From Candidatus Thiodiazotropha sp. (ex Myrtea sp. 'scaly one' KF741663) (GTDB lineage: Bacteria > Pseudomonadota > Gammaproteobacteria > Chromatiales > Chromatiaceae): a stretch of 64,000 nucleotides of DNA. Below, piece after piece: positions 9,967 to 20,259 of this stretch. The stretch is from positions 62,001 to 126,000 of the forward strand of contig JAHXIQ010000004.1 in NCBI GenBank assembly GCA_025655555.1, in the 5' to 3' direction. Position numbers and translations under genes: made by a program. Below the pieces are notes generated by a model. It did not search any database, was not told the DNA's origin, and worked only from the letters and a program-made list of their open reading frames with translations. How positions within the stretch are numbered: position 1 is the first letter of the stretch; each line of letters begins with the position of its first letter.

Positions 9967-11838
9967 ATGCAGCGGCGACTTAATGGTCGGGATATTCTCT
10001 ACTTCGGCGGTCTTGGCGCGGTACTCCTCGCCGTGATAATGACCATGTACATGATCGATCGCCAGTGGGAGAAGATGGCGCACATGGAGCAGTTGATGCG
10101 CGAGCAGGCTAACGATTTGCGTGAGACTGGCCTGCAGATCAGAAAAATCGAGGCCCGCATTGGTAAAAGTATGGTGGTTGCGGAGGACAGTGCGCAAGCT
10201 ACCGAATCCGGTATTCCTGCCGCTTTTCAGCGTGCTTACGAGGCCATCCAGAAACCGGACTTTGCGCAGGGCGATTGGTTGGTGCAGGCCTTTGGTGTCA
10301 ATCTTAAGTCACTCACACCCTTTATTTCCACGGATGCCTACTCCTCGGAAGTCCAGGACTATATCCAAGAGAGTTTGTTGATCCGCAATCCCGAGACACT
10401 GGGGTGGGAAGGGCTGTTGGCCGATTCCTGGAGCGTCAGTGAAGATGGTCTGACCTTCGTTTTCACACTGCGCGACGGTATCACCTTTTCCGATGGCGTG
10501 CCGCTGACTGCAGAGGACGTGGCCTTCACCTTCGCCTTCATCATGAACGAAACGATACAGGCACCTCGTGAGCGTTCCTATTTATCAAAGATCGAATCAG
10601 TGGAGGCGATTGATCGACTTACCGTCAAGTTTCAGTTCAAGGAGCCCTATTTCAATGCCTTATCGCTTGCAGGCGGTCTTGCTGTGATGCCGAAGCATTT
10701 CTATGAGCCATATATTAAGAAGCCAAACGACTACAATCAGTCCAAGGGCTTGTTGCTGGGGACCGGGCCCTACCGATTGGAAGATCCTCGAAACTGGTCT
10801 CCCGACAAGGGTATGGTGGAACTGCGCAGAAACCCCCGATACTGGGGAACGATCCAGCCGTCTTTCGACAGGTTGATCTGGCGGCCTATCGAAAATGACA
10901 GCGCACGGCTCACCACCTTCCGCAACGGTGACATCGATAGCTATAGTTCTCGCCCCATAGAGTACCGCAAACTGGTGGAGGACAAGGATTTGGCGAAGCA
11001 TGCCGAACACTGGGAGTACATGAGTCCGGTAGCGGGTTATTTCTACATCGCCTGGAATCAGCAGCGTGACGGAAAACCGACCCGCTTCGCCGATAAACGT
11101 GTGCGCCAGGCGATGACCTATCTGATCGACCGCGAACGCATTATCAAAGAGATCTATCTAGGCTTTGCGGAAGTGGCTATCAGTCCCTTCAACGCTAGTA
11201 GCAAACAGCACGATCCCAAGCTGTCACCCAGGCCTTATGACGAGAGCAAGGGGATAGAATTGTTGCGCGAAGCGGGTTATGAAGACCGCAATGGAGACGG
11301 TGTATTGGAAGACGCTGACGGGAATCCCTTCGAATTCGAGCTCGTCTATGCTCAAAGCAACGAAGATACAGGGCGAATGGTGCTCTTCGTAAAAGATATT
11401 CTGGCTCGCGCAGGCATTCTCCTCAAACCTAAGCCAAGCGAATGGTCGGTGATGCTGGATATGATGAACAAGCGCGACTTTGCCGCTATTACCCTGGGCT
11501 GGACAAGCGGTCTGGAGACAGATCTTTATCAGATATTTCACAGTAGTCAGATAGAGGGTAGGGGTAACAACTTTATCAACTACCGAAATCCCGAGCTTGA
11601 TCGCCTTATCGATGAGGCTCGCGCTACCGTCGATGAGAAAAAGCGAATGCCACTGTGGCAAGCTGCGGAGAACGAACTGTACGAAGATCAACCCTATACT
11701 TTTCTGATGAGACGAAAAAGCCTCAGGTTCATTGATCGACGCATCAAGAATGTAGTGAAAACCAAGTTGGGACTAAATTTCGGCAATCTTCCGATGGAGA
11801 ACTATGTACCGGCTCCGGAGCAGCGATATCAACAGTAA
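9967..11838 (+). CDS. Membrane-anchored extracellular solute-binding protein, family 5 (peptide type)
   Basis: First gene of a five-gene peptide ABC transporter. The 623-residue product has a family-5 substrate-binding domain (about 90-610), with LADSWSVSEDGLTFVFTLRD and a GPYRLEDP segment typical of YejA/OppA-type proteins. Instead of a cleavable signal peptide it begins with an uncleaved-looking membrane helix (about 13-30) and a coiled-coil-like stretch rich in Glu, Gln and Arg (about 30-65). This would tether it to the inner membrane. AAGGGAG precedes the ATG. Probable substrates are oligopeptides; specificity is unknown. Confidence 0.85.
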   Translation: MQRRLNGRDILYFGGLGAVLLAVIMTMYMIDRQWEKMAHMEQLMREQANDLRETGLQIRKIEARIGKSMVVAEDSAQATESGIPAAFQRAYEAIQKPDFAQGDWLVQAFGVNLKSLTPFISTDAYSSEVQDYIQESLLIRNPETLGWEGLLADSWSVSEDGLTFVFTLRDGITFSDGVPLTAEDVAFTFAFIMNETIQAPRERSYLSKIESVEAIDRLTVKFQFKEPYFNALSLAGGLAVMPKHFYEPYIKKPNDYNQSKGLLLGTGPYRLEDPRNWSPDKGMVELRRNPRYWGTIQPSFDRLIWRPIENDSARLTTFRNGDIDSYSSRPIEYRKLVEDKDLAKHAEHWEYMSPVAGYFYIAWNQQRDGKPTRFADKRVRQAMTYLIDRERIIKEIYLGFAEVAISPFNASSKQHDPKLSPRPYDESKGIELLREAGYEDRNGDGVLEDADGNPFEFELVYAQSNEDTGRMVLFVKDILARAGILLKPKPSEWSVMLDMMNKRDFAAITLGWTSGLETDLYQIFHSSQIEGRGNNFINYRNPELDRLIDEARATVDEKKRMPLWQAAENELYEDQPYTFLMRRKSLRFIDRRIKNVVKTKLGLNFGNLPMENYVPAPEQRYQQ

Positions 11839-11844
11839 CCGGAC

Positions 11845-13227
11845 ATGCTGACCTATCTGTTCCGCCGACTGCTTCTGATGTTCCCAACCCTGTTGGGGAT
11901 CACGCTGGTGGTGTTTGTGGTGATGGCGGCATCACCCGGCGGTATCAGTTCACAAAGTTTGATAGAGGGACAGAACCTGGATCCTGAGGCGAAGAAAGAG
12001 ATCGAGGCCTACTACAACCGGCTGTATGGCTTAGACGACCCAGCCTGGATGCAGTATCTGCGCTGGCTCAACAATGCCTCACCCATCGGCTTTACTTTCG
12101 ACGAGGAGAACCGGCTCAGCGGCTTCTCCTTCAGCAAGGGCTCCGATCTCGGGCGTAGCTTCCGCTACGGCCGGCCGGTCACCGACCTGTTGGCCGAGCG
12201 GGTGCCGATCACCGTGTTGCTCAATGTGCTGAGCATCCCTATCGTCTATCTACTGGCTCTGCTGGTGGGGGTACGTGCAGCGGTGGAGCGGGGACGCTCC
12301 TTCGATGTCAGCAGCGGCATGGTGATGCTAGGACTCTGGTCGGTGCCGACTATGCTGGCAGGTGTGTTGCTGATTGGTTTTACAGCGAATGAGCAGTACT
12401 GGCACTGGTTTCCCACCGCTGGCTTGAGCGACCGACAGATGTTGGATCAAGTTTTTCTGCCCCATTGGTCCAATCTTTGGGATCTGATGTGGCTGCTGCT
12501 CGGTATGGTTCTGGGCTCAGCTCTGTTCCTAGCCATGGCGAGTGCCTCAAAGCGGTGGCGTGTGGGCTTCTTTTCCATCGCTTGGGTGTCGTTGGGCATC
12601 ACCATGGTTCAGATGCTGCCTGAATCGGGCCAAACGCTTTTCCTCTGGGTCTTCATCCCGGCAGCGTTTGGCGTGACTGCCTTCGGAGTGGCGAGCAGTG
12701 ATTATCGGTTACTGCGCCAACTGGTATTTCTCAGCAGCGGTTTTCTGCTCGGTGTCGTACTGGCTGTGAGTGGAATGGAGGGTGAGTGGACTCGGGGTTT
12801 CCTGCTTGACCGGATCTGGCATTTGGTGCTGCCAGTAGTCTGTCTCGCCTATGGCGGTTTTGCCGGTCTGGCCAAGCTGACCCGTACCGCGGTGCTGGAG
12901 AACCTGCTCTCCGACTATGCGCGCACCGCTCGCGCCAAGGGGCTGGCGGAATCGGAGGTGCTCTGGCGCCACGTATTCCGTAACAGCCTGTTGCCGCTAA
13001 TCACGGTGGCAGCCAGCCTGCTACCGAGCCTGCTGGCCGGTTCGGTGATCGTGGAGAGCATCTTCAGCATCGAGGGCATGGGTAAGCTGGCAGTGGAGGC
13101 AGTGCAGACACGCGACCGGGAACTGGTGCTCTCTATCACACTCATTGGTGGCATCCTGACCCTACTGGGTTATTTACTGGCCGACTTCCTCTACGCCCTG
13201 GCCGATCCGAGGGTGAGCTATGATTGA
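11845..13227 (+). CDS. Peptide ABC transporter permease, OppB/YejB type, enlarged
   Basis: Inner-membrane permease of the family-5 peptide importer. It opens with the OppB-type helix MLTYLFRRLLLMFPTLLGIT, and its C-terminal BPD domain contains the EAA-like loop YARTARAKGLAESEVLWRHV that contacts the ATPase. At 460 residues it is about 100-150 longer than OppB (about 306) or YejB (about 364). The extra length is a hydrophobic insertion around residues 180-305 that looks like several added membrane helices. It starts 6 bases after the binding-protein stop and overlaps the next permease by 8 bases. Confidence 0.88.
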   Translation: MLTYLFRRLLLMFPTLLGITLVVFVVMAASPGGISSQSLIEGQNLDPEAKKEIEAYYNRLYGLDDPAWMQYLRWLNNASPIGFTFDEENRLSGFSFSKGSDLGRSFRYGRPVTDLLAERVPITVLLNVLSIPIVYLLALLVGVRAAVERGRSFDVSSGMVMLGLWSVPTMLAGVLLIGFTANEQYWHWFPTAGLSDRQMLDQVFLPHWSNLWDLMWLLLGMVLGSALFLAMASASKRWRVGFFSIAWVSLGITMVQMLPESGQTLFLWVFIPAAFGVTAFGVASSDYRLLRQLVFLSSGFLLGVVLAVSGMEGEWTRGFLLDRIWHLVLPVVCLAYGGFAGLAKLTRTAVLENLLSDYARTARAKGLAESEVLWRHVFRNSLLPLITVAASLLPSLLAGSVIVESIFSIEGMGKLAVEAVQTRDRELVLSITLIGGILTLLGYLLADFLYALADPRVSYD

Positions 13228-14392
13228 GCGTCCGTTGAAACGACAGAGCTACTGGCGGCGTATCCTAGGCCAGACCTTCGTGCGCTGGGGTGCGCGGTTG
13301 GGCCTGCTCTGGGTGGGCATACTGGCGTTGTTGGGTGTCTTCGCTCCCTTTCTCGCTAGCAGCTTTCCACTGTTACTGAGTCAGGGCAGTGAGCTTTCCA
13401 GCCCGGTGCTGGTCCATTTGCAGTCGGTGGATGTGCTGTTTCTGGTCGCTTTTATCACCGTCGTGATGTTGATCCCACTGCGACTCACAATCATGCGCAA
13501 ACTGCTGGCCCTGGCCGCTGTACTCGCGGTCAGCACGGTCCTCGCCTACAGTTTTGTGTCACCGCCCAAGCTGGTGATCTATGAACAGTACCGAGTGGCG
13601 GATGCCAAGGGAAGCTACGACTGGGTGATCTATGCGCCCATCCCCTATTCACCCAAGGACTACCAACGGGACCGGGGTGAAACAGGTTTGGAGGCACCGT
13701 TATCGAATAGTGAACGCAACCACTGGTTTGGCACCGAGCAGAATGGTGCGGATGTGTTCAGCCGAATGATTCACGCCTCGCGCATTGCCCTGGGTATCGG
13801 TTTCGTGGCCACTGGGATTGCGATGATTCTGGGTATTATCATCGGTGGGTTGATGGGTTACTTCTCCGGCGTTGTGGATATGCTGGGGATGCGGTTGGTG
13901 GAGATCTTTGAAGCTGTACCGACCCTCTTTCTGCTGCTCACTTTCGTTGCCTTCTTCGGGCGCAGTCTCTACATCATGATGGTGATTATCGGTATCACCA
14001 GCTGGCCTGGTTATGCGCGCTATGTGCGGGCGGAGTTCCTGCGTCTGCGCAAACAGGATTTTGTGCAGGCTGCGGAGGCGGCGGGTTTGCCTCTACCCTC
14101 AATTCTGTTCCGCCATATGTTGCCGAACGGCATGGGGCCGGTATTGGTGGCAGCCAGTTTCGGTGTCGCTTCTGCAATCCTTGCCGAGACAACCCTCAGC
14201 TTTCTCGGTCTCGGCCTGGTGGATGACCCCTCCTGGGGTGAGATGTTGAATCAGGCAGTACAGTCCTCCAGTTTCAATTGGTGGATGGCGACTTTTCCCG
14301 GCGGTGCTATTTTCCTCACGGTGTTTGCCTATAACCTCATCGGTGAATCTCTGCGTGATGCCATAGACCCCTATCTGAGTAAATCAGGTTGA
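13220..14392 (+). CDS. Peptide ABC transporter permease, OppC/YejE type
   Basis: Second permease of the transporter. The 390-residue protein has an N-terminal cytoplasmic stretch and first helix, a region with two or more extra helices (about 65-120), the periplasmic segment NHWFGTEQNGADVFSRMIHA typical of OppC/YejE, and the ATPase-contact loop DFVQAAEAAGLPLPSILFRHM. Its start overlaps the preceding permease by 8 bases, and its stop overlaps the next start as TGATG, indicating translational coupling. Confidence 0.9.
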   Translation: MIERPLKRQSYWRRILGQTFVRWGARLGLLWVGILALLGVFAPFLASSFPLLLSQGSELSSPVLVHLQSVDVLFLVAFITVVMLIPLRLTIMRKLLALAAVLAVSTVLAYSFVSPPKLVIYEQYRVADAKGSYDWVIYAPIPYSPKDYQRDRGETGLEAPLSNSERNHWFGTEQNGADVFSRMIHASRIALGIGFVATGIAMILGIIIGGLMGYFSGVVDMLGMRLVEIFEAVPTLFLLLTFVAFFGRSLYIMMVIIGITSWPGYARYVRAEFLRLRKQDFVQAAEAAGLPLPSILFRHMLPNGMGPVLVAASFGVASAILAETTLSFLGLGLVDDPSWGEMLNQAVQSSSFNWWMATFPGGAIFLTVFAYNLIGESLRDAIDPYLSKSG

Positions 14393-16020
14393 TGCTGCTG
14401 CAAGTGAAAAATCTGCATACCTGGTTTCGTCACCAGTCACGAACGATCAAGGCGGTGGATGAGGTCAGTTTCGAGATTGATCGGGGTGAGACCTTTTGCC
14501 TTGTTGGCGAGTCCGGCAGTGGTAAGTCGATCACAGCACTCTCCATTATGCGGCTATTACCTCAGTCCAACCTGGATCGGCATGATGGCGAAATCCGCTT
14601 TCAGATTGATGGTCAGACGCCGGTCGACTTGACTGATCTGGAAGAGACTGAGATGCAGCAGGTGCGTGGCGGTCGTATCGCCATGATTTTCCAGGAACCG
14701 ATGAGCTCTCTGAATCCTGTCTTTACTATCGGCGAGCAGATTCTGGAAGCGGTCCAACTCCACTTTCCCGAACTCAGTGAGGAGGAAGCCTGGGATCGGG
14801 TCATCCAGTCACTGCATGAAGTACAACTGCCTGACCCGGAGACCCGGGTGCATACTTACCCGCATCAGTTATCAGGCGGTCAGCGTCAGCGGGTGATGAT
14901 TGCTATGGCGATGTCCTGTGAGCCGGATCTATTGATTGCCGATGAACCTACGACTGCTCTGGATGTGACGGTGCAGCGGGAGATTCTGCGGCTGATGAAG
15001 GCGTTGCAGGAACGGACTGGGATGGCGATTCTTTTCATTACCCATGACTTTGGCGTTGTCTCAGAAATAGCGGATCGTGTCGGTGTTATGCAACAGGGTA
15101 AGCTGGTTGAAGTCGGTGAAACGGATCAGATCATTCACCGTCCCGGGCATACCTATACTCAGGCATTGATTGCGGCACTGCCTGAGAATTTGGCTCGCAC
15201 CGAGAAGCATGAGGTGATTGAGGGAGAGTCACCACTCATTCGACTGCGGCAGTTGGAGATTCACTTCCCGGTACGCAAGGGTCTGTTTCACCGGGTAGCG
15301 GACTATGTTCGTGCGGTGGATGGTGTCGACCTGGAAATCACTCGGGGACAGATACTGGCCGTGGTCGGTGAGTCAGGCAGCGGCAAGACTACCCTGGGCC
15401 GTGGCATTTTGCGTCTGACAGAACCCACCGCTGGACAGGTTGATTTCGACGGTACCGACATAACGAACCTGAAGCGATCTCAGCTGCGGCAATTTCGCCG
15501 CAACATGCAGATTATTTTTCAGGACCCGATCTCTTCTCTTAATCCGCGATTGAGCATTGCGGGTATTATTACTGAGCCCATGAAGGTGCATGGCATCGGT
15601 GAGAACCAGGAGGAGCGGCTTGAAATCGCACGTGACCTGCTGGCGCAGGTGCAGATGGAAGAGGACGCTCTCTGGCGGTATCCCCATGAGTTCTCAGGCG
15701 GGCAACGGCAAAGAATTGGCATTGCCCGCGCGCTCTCTCTCGATCCCTCGTTTATTGTCTGTGATGAGATCACCAGCGCGCTCGATGTCTCGGTGCAGGC
15801 TGAGATTCTTCGCATGCTGCTGGAACTGCGTAGACAGCGTGGTCTGACACTGCTTTTTATTACCCATAACATCGGTGTCGTCGAGTATGTCAGTGATCAG
15901 ACAGCGGTAATGTATCAGGGACAGATCATAGAACAGGGCAGGACAGAGGATATCGTCAACCGACCGGCACATGCCTATACCAAACAGTTGATAGCCGCGG
16001 TACCCCGGGTGCCGGTTTGA
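14392..16020 (+). CDS. Double-domain peptide ABC transporter ATPase, YejF-like
   Basis: Cytoplasmic ATPase with two complete nucleotide-binding domains in one chain (542 residues). Domain 1 has Walker A GESGSGKS, signature LSGGQRQR and Walker [10 protein letters not shown]. Domain 2 has [16 protein letters not shown] and FIVCDEITS. The second Walker B therefore reads DEIT rather than DEPT, though the catalytic Glu is kept. Fusion of the two NBDs is the YejF arrangement (529 residues in E. coli). The ATG at 14392 overlaps the preceding stop; an in-frame TTG lies 3 bases earlier. Confidence 0.9.
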   Translation: MLLQVKNLHTWFRHQSRTIKAVDEVSFEIDRGETFCLVGESGSGKSITALSIMRLLPQSNLDRHDGEIRFQIDGQTPVDLTDLEETEMQQVRGGRIAMIFQEPMSSLNPVFTIGEQILEAVQLHFPELSEEEAWDRVIQSLHEVQLPDPETRVHTYPHQLSGGQRQRVMIAMAMSCEPDLLIADEPTTALDVTVQREILRLMKALQERTGMAILFITHDFGVVSEIADRVGVMQQGKLVEVGETDQIIHRPGHTYTQALIAALPENLARTEKHEVIEGESPLIRLRQLEIHFPVRKGLFHRVADYVRAVDGVDLEITRGQILAVVGESGSGKTTLGRGILRLTEPTAGQVDFDGTDITNLKRSQLRQFRRNMQIIFQDPISSLNPRLSIAGIITEPMKVHGIGENQEERLEIARDLLAQVQMEEDALWRYPHEFSGGQRQRIGIARALSLDPSFIVCDEITSALDVSVQAEILRMLLELRRQRGLTLLFITHNIGVVEYVSDQTAVMYQGQIIEQGRTEDIVNRPAHAYTKQLIAAVPRVPV

Positions 16021-16048
16021 TTGCCCAGGCGGGTATAAAAGCAAACCA

Positions 16049-18052
16049 TTGAACGATCGACTACTCAGGGTTTCGGGACTCAATATCCAGCTGAAAAGGG
16101 CGGGTCAGTCCCTCAGCGTGGTCGATGATCTTGATCTGAATATTGCTCAGGGCGAGACAGTCGCGCTTTTGGGAGAGTCGGGTTGCGGTAAATCGATGAC
16201 GGCACTGGCGATGATGGGATTGCTGCCGCCCGGCGGTACGGTGGCGCAGGGCAAGATTGAGTTCGAAGGGCGCGATCTCTGCAAACTTCCTGATCATGAG
16301 ATACGCCGAATGTGTGGTGGCAGCATGGGCATGATCTTTCAGGAGCCGATGACCTCTCTTAATCCTGTTCTTAGAGTCGGAGTGCAGATTGCCGAGGCAG
16401 TACGCTTGCATGACAAGCCGCGGGAGGGAACGGAAAAGCGGGTTGTCGAGTTACTTTCGGCCGTGGGAATTCCGGATCCGGAAAAACGCGTAAAGGCTTA
16501 TCCCCATCAACTATCCGGTGGTATGAAGCAACGGATTATGATTGCCATGGCGCTTGCAGGGCGGCCCCGGTTACTGATTGCAGATGAACCGACCACGGCT
16601 CTGGATGTGACAATCCAGGCACAAGTGCTCAAATTACTAAAAGACTTGCAGCGTGAGATGGGTATGGCAATCCTGCTCATTACCCACGATTTGGGGGTGG
16701 TGGCGGAGGCAGCAGATCGTCTCGCAGTGATGTATGCGGGTCAGATTGTAGAGACGTCCAATGCCAGAGACTTTTTTCGCCAGCCGAGACATCCCTACAG
16801 CCGGATGCTCTTGGAATCTCTGCCCGACAGTCAGCGGCGTGATGAGAAACTGGCTGTCATCAAGGGTGCGGTGCCCCCCTTGGATACCCTTTTTACCGGT
16901 TGCCGTTTCGTAGATCGATGCAATATGGGTGGTAGTCGCTGCAATCAGGCGATCCCACAATGGCAGAATCTGGATAGTGAATCTGGTGTGCGGTGTCTTC
17001 TCTACGGAGACAATTCCGAAGCTGTTTCCAAGCAGAATGAAAACGAGATGGCTCGCCATTCCTCACTGAATTCCACCCATGAAGAACTGCTGCTTGTTGA
17101 AGGCCTCGAAGTCCACTTCCCGATATACAAGGGAGTTTTGCGGCGAGTGGTCGGTCATCTCCGTGCTGTCGACGGGATCGACTTAACTTTGACAAAGGGG
17201 CGTACCCTGGCAATCGTGGGAGAGTCAGGTTGCGGTAAGACTACGACCGGTAAAGGTATTCTCCAGCTGATTCGTCCGACTAGCGGTCGGGTGCTGTTTG
17301 AATCCGAGGAGTTAACCCGGTTGAAGGGGGAAGCTCTGCGCCGCAAGCGTGCGGAGATGCAGATCATCTTCCAAGATCCGATGGCCTCGATGAATCCCAG
17401 ATTGCGCGTGGGAAGTATTGTGGAAGAGGGTCTGCGTGCACAGAAGATCTATTCCAAAGCGCAGCGTGAACAACGCGTGACAGAATTGCTGAAACAAGTA
17501 GGACTCTCGGACGATGCGGTAAATCGTTATCCGCACGAGTTTTCCGGTGGGCAACGGCAACGCATATGTATTGCCAGGGCGCTGGCAATGAAGCCGAAGT
17601 TGATTGTCTGCGATGAGCCAACCAGTGCTTTGGATGTTTCGATACAGGCACAGATTCTCAACTTGCTGAAAGCGTTACAGCATTCGCTCAAACTCTCCTA
17701 CCTGTTTATTACCCATAACATCTCAGTGGTGGCCTACCTGGCCGATGAAGTGGCTGTGATGTATCTCGGCCGCATTGTTGAACGGGGTAGAGTTGATGAA
17801 GTACTGGATTCTCCGTCGCATCCGTACACACGAGCGTTAATGTCTGCTGTACCGGTGGCTGATCCTGACCGGAAGCGTCATGTTATCCAATTGGAAGGAG
17901 ATATGCCTTCACCATTGGAGCCACCTTGTGGGTGTCACTTTCATCCCCGTTGTCCTGACGCGACAGAACAGTGCATGAAAGACTACCCTCAAGAAAAGCC
18001 AATAAGTACATCGCATCGCGTCTGTTGTCACCATGCGGAAACAGTGAGGTGA
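16049..18052 (+). CDS. Second double-domain peptide ABC ATPase, DppD-DppF-like fusion
   Basis: Another two-NBD ATPase (667 residues). Half 1 has [16 protein letters not shown] and LLIADEPTT; half 2 has [16 protein letters not shown] and LIVCDEPTS. Each half ends with the Cys-containing tail common in Opp/Dpp ATPases ([10 protein letters not shown] near 285 and [16 protein letters not shown] near the C-terminus), which the YejF-like neighbour lacks. Start is a TTG with only a weak upstream AGGCGGG. It lies 28 bases after the YejF-like gene, so one operon would encode four NBDs for two permeases. Confidence 0.88.
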   Translation: MNDRLLRVSGLNIQLKRAGQSLSVVDDLDLNIAQGETVALLGESGCGKSMTALAMMGLLPPGGTVAQGKIEFEGRDLCKLPDHEIRRMCGGSMGMIFQEPMTSLNPVLRVGVQIAEAVRLHDKPREGTEKRVVELLSAVGIPDPEKRVKAYPHQLSGGMKQRIMIAMALAGRPRLLIADEPTTALDVTIQAQVLKLLKDLQREMGMAILLITHDLGVVAEAADRLAVMYAGQIVETSNARDFFRQPRHPYSRMLLESLPDSQRRDEKLAVIKGAVPPLDTLFTGCRFVDRCNMGGSRCNQAIPQWQNLDSESGVRCLLYGDNSEAVSKQNENEMARHSSLNSTHEELLLVEGLEVHFPIYKGVLRRVVGHLRAVDGIDLTLTKGRTLAIVGESGCGKTTTGKGILQLIRPTSGRVLFESEELTRLKGEALRRKRAEMQIIFQDPMASMNPRLRVGSIVEEGLRAQKIYSKAQREQRVTELLKQVGLSDDAVNRYPHEFSGGQRQRICIARALAMKPKLIVCDEPTSALDVSIQAQILNLLKALQHSLKLSYLFITHNISVVAYLADEVAVMYLGRIVERGRVDEVLDSPSHPYTRALMSAVPVADPDRKRHVIQLEGDMPSPLEPPCGCHFHPRCPDATEQCMKDYPQEKPISTSHRVCCHHAETVR

Positions 18053-18150
18053 CGCTGTAGGTTCACAGGGCATACAAACCTCGATAAATTTCCACCCGCT
18101 TGGTAATCAGCCATAATTATGAATAAGAGAAGAGGAAACTAGAGAGCTAT

Positions 18151-18420
18151 ATGACCTACGTAAAACGTTTAGTGTTGGATATTCTTAAACCACACACACC
18201 CAACGTGCTTGAGTTTACCCGTCAGCTGGCCGAACAAGGCGATCTGAAAGTCAAACTCTCTGTGATAGAGATGGATGATAAGACAGAAACTTTGCAGGTT
18301 GTTATCGAAGGTGAGGATATCGATTTCGAGCGTGTCCAGCAGGCAATTACTGATAACGGCGCATCACTCCACAGTATTGATGAGGTGGAGATATTGGGTG
18401 AGCAGCCAGAGGCCGAGTAA
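18151..18420 (+). CDS. DUF211 family small protein
   Basis: 89-residue acidic protein beginning MTYVKRLVLDILKPH, matching the DUF211 pattern as I recall it (a ferredoxin-like alpha/beta protein of unknown function, common in archaea and scattered in bacteria). No cysteines or membrane segments. It precedes a VIT/CCC1-like membrane protein by 44 bases, so a shared transcript and a role linked to that transporter are possible (inference). Confidence 0.75.
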   Translation: MTYVKRLVLDILKPHTPNVLEFTRQLAEQGDLKVKLSVIEMDDKTETLQVVIEGEDIDFERVQQAITDNGASLHSIDEVEILGEQPEAE

Positions 18421-18464
18421 GTATTAAGCAATGCTGTTTTCATTGAAATATGCAGAGGTATTGC

Positions 18465-19040
18465 ATGGGGATTATTGAGCGGTTGCGATATTGGTCTCGC
18501 CTCGGTGGCTCGGATGATATCGCTCGCCGCTATTTTGTCGTCAATGGCTTTGACGGGGCCTTGACCATGCTGGGTCTGATTGCCGGTTTTCAGTTTTCAG
18601 GTACCGGAGATCTCAAGTTGATGATAAGCGGCTGTACCGGAGCGGCAGTTGCCTTGGGCATCAGTGGTGTGACCAGTGCCTACCTGAGTGAATCAGCAGA
18701 GCAGCGTCGCTCCCTATCCGAGCTGGAGGAGGCAATGATCAGTGATCTCTCCAACAGTGAACATGCAAATGCAGCTAAGGTATTGCCAGTCATGGTGGCG
18801 TTGACCAATGGTTTGGCGCCACTGCTGTTGTCAGTGATAATTATCACACCGCTTTGGTTGGCTCAGTCAGGTTTGTCATTACCACTTCCACCTTTGAGTC
18901 TTGCCATTATCCTGGCACTGATCTGTATTTTTTCATTGGGTGCTTTTCTCGGCAACATCGGGGCTACCTCGTGGCTTGTCAGCGGTGTAAAAACGCTGCT
19001 GATCGCAGTTGTAACGATGGCTTTAATCATGCTGCTCTAA
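18465..19040 (+). CDS. VIT1/CCC1-like integral membrane protein
   Basis: 191-residue membrane protein with about five hydrophobic segments. The N-terminal motif RRYFVVNGFDGALTMLGLIAG resembles the first helix of VIT1/CCC1 iron/manganese transporters, and GISGVTSAYLSESAEQRR resembles the end of helix 2. The ATG at 18465 is preferred over 18450 because AGAGGT lies 5 bases upstream. Paired with a DUF211 gene. Metal transport is predicted from weak family similarity only. Confidence 0.65.
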   Translation: MGIIERLRYWSRLGGSDDIARRYFVVNGFDGALTMLGLIAGFQFSGTGDLKLMISGCTGAAVALGISGVTSAYLSESAEQRRSLSELEEAMISDLSNSEHANAAKVLPVMVALTNGLAPLLLSVIIITPLWLAQSGLSLPLPPLSLAIILALICIFSLGAFLGNIGATSWLVSGVKTLLIAVVTMALIMLL

Positions 19041-19364
19041 CTTACACACTATTAAGTAAGTCGGATCGAAACGTTCGTTTTTAAACAAGAAGATCAAATG
19101 CTGTGGGTGATCATGAATTAGTTCGAGAGGGTTTGTCCTTCCCGTTCGGCTTATCAAATGGCTGTTTTTCCAGGGATGACAAGAAGTGATGTGATAAAAC
19201 TCACACCAAGGTAGGCCACAAGTGATCTTTCCCCAAGAGTTATAGTAATTATGCATCAACTCATAGGTTTGGTAGCAGATTTCTAATTAAGTTTATCCCC
19301 CGCCTTGACGACTAGTACTAAAGCGTATGATCCAAAATCTTACTTAGCTTCAAGGGGCAAAGTC
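19041..19364. other. 324-base intergenic region before the PilJ-domain gene
   Basis: No convincing gene. It is moderately AT-rich. The left end has a weak hairpin-plus-T5 element near 19070-19083 (CGAA/TTCG stem) that may end the DUF211-VIT transcript. The right end carries a candidate promoter at 19305-19331. Confidence 0.5.
19305..19331 (+). promoter_or_regulatory. Candidate sigma-70 promoter for the tandem PilJ gene
   Basis: TTGACG (5/6) and TATGAT (5/6) separated by 15 bases, which is shorter than the optimum 17. It lies 34-60 bases upstream of the ATG at 19365, in the only plausible promoter position for this gene. Confidence 0.4.
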
Positions 19365-20228
19365 ATGAAAAAAGTCAGCATCCCGCTGTCCGTTCTCATT
19401 CTCATGTTTGTTGTTATTGGCGATGTTATGGCTGTGACAGCAAGCGAATATGCTGTTGTTATCAATCTCTCAGGACGGCAAAGGATGCTGACGCAAAAGA
19501 TGTCCAAAGAGATGTTGTTGATTGCTAATAATGTGGATGCTGAAGCTAACAGGGCGAATCTTGCAAAGACCGCCAAGCTGTTCGATACCACATTGAAGGG
19601 ATTGCGTGATGGCAGCGCCGATATGGGGTTGCCGGCCACTGAAGGAAGAGTGACATTGAAGCAGTTAGCCAAGATAGAAAAGCTGTGGAATGAATTTCAT
19701 GGTTTGGTATCAGCCGTGGTTTCCGGTGGCGATGTCGACATCGCAAAGATTGCTGAACTCAATCTGCCACTGCTTAAGAATATGAATACAGCCGTACGCC
19801 TGTATGAGAAAGAGGCCAAGAAGGCAACAGGCAAGAGTGCAGGTATTGTCATTAACCTCGCTGGAAAACAACGGATGTTGACGCAAAAGATGTCGAAAGA
19901 GATGTCACTCGTCGCATTGGGTCATCAGGTGGATGACAATAAATCAAATCTTCGCAGTACGGCTTCGCTGTTTGATCGAACCCTGAAGGGACTGCTCGAT
20001 GGTGATTCGGATTTAGAGCTTCCAGGCACAAAGGATGAGGCTATACGTACTCAACTGGGTGTTGTTGCAAAGCTATGGAAGAATTTTCAGCCCATCGTTG
20101 AGAGAGCTTCGAGCGTAGATGTAAAGGGCGTTGCAAAAGATGACCTCGTGCAAATGTCAAAACTCAATCTGCCACTGCTCAAGGAGATGAACAAGGCTGT
20201 CAAAATGTACGAACAACTAGAGCAGTAG
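19365..20228 (+). CDS. Periplasmic tandem PilJ-domain sensor-like protein
   Basis: 287-residue exported protein: a signal peptide (residues 1-24, MKKVSIPLSV...VMAVTA) and two copies of a PilJ-type four-helix sensor module. The repeats open with nearly identical VINLSGRQRMLTQKMSKEM and VINLAGKQRMLTQKMSKEM, about 140 residues apart. PilJ modules are usually the extracytoplasmic part of chemoreceptors or nitrate sensors; here there is no membrane anchor after them and no signalling domain. AAGGGGC sets the ATG at 19365. The gene lies 31 bases upstream of a chemoreceptor gene and may supply its ligand-binding partner (inference). Confidence 0.8.
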   Translation: MKKVSIPLSVLILMFVVIGDVMAVTASEYAVVINLSGRQRMLTQKMSKEMLLIANNVDAEANRANLAKTAKLFDTTLKGLRDGSADMGLPATEGRVTLKQLAKIEKLWNEFHGLVSAVVSGGDVDIAKIAELNLPLLKNMNTAVRLYEKEAKKATGKSAGIVINLAGKQRMLTQKMSKEMSLVALGHQVDDNKSNLRSTASLFDRTLKGLLDGDSDLELPGTKDEAIRTQLGVVAKLWKNFQPIVERASSVDVKGVAKDDLVQMSKLNLPLLKEMNKAVKMYEQLEQ

Positions 20229-20259
20229 TTGTCTCTATCTCTAAAAGTGGTGACTTAAT

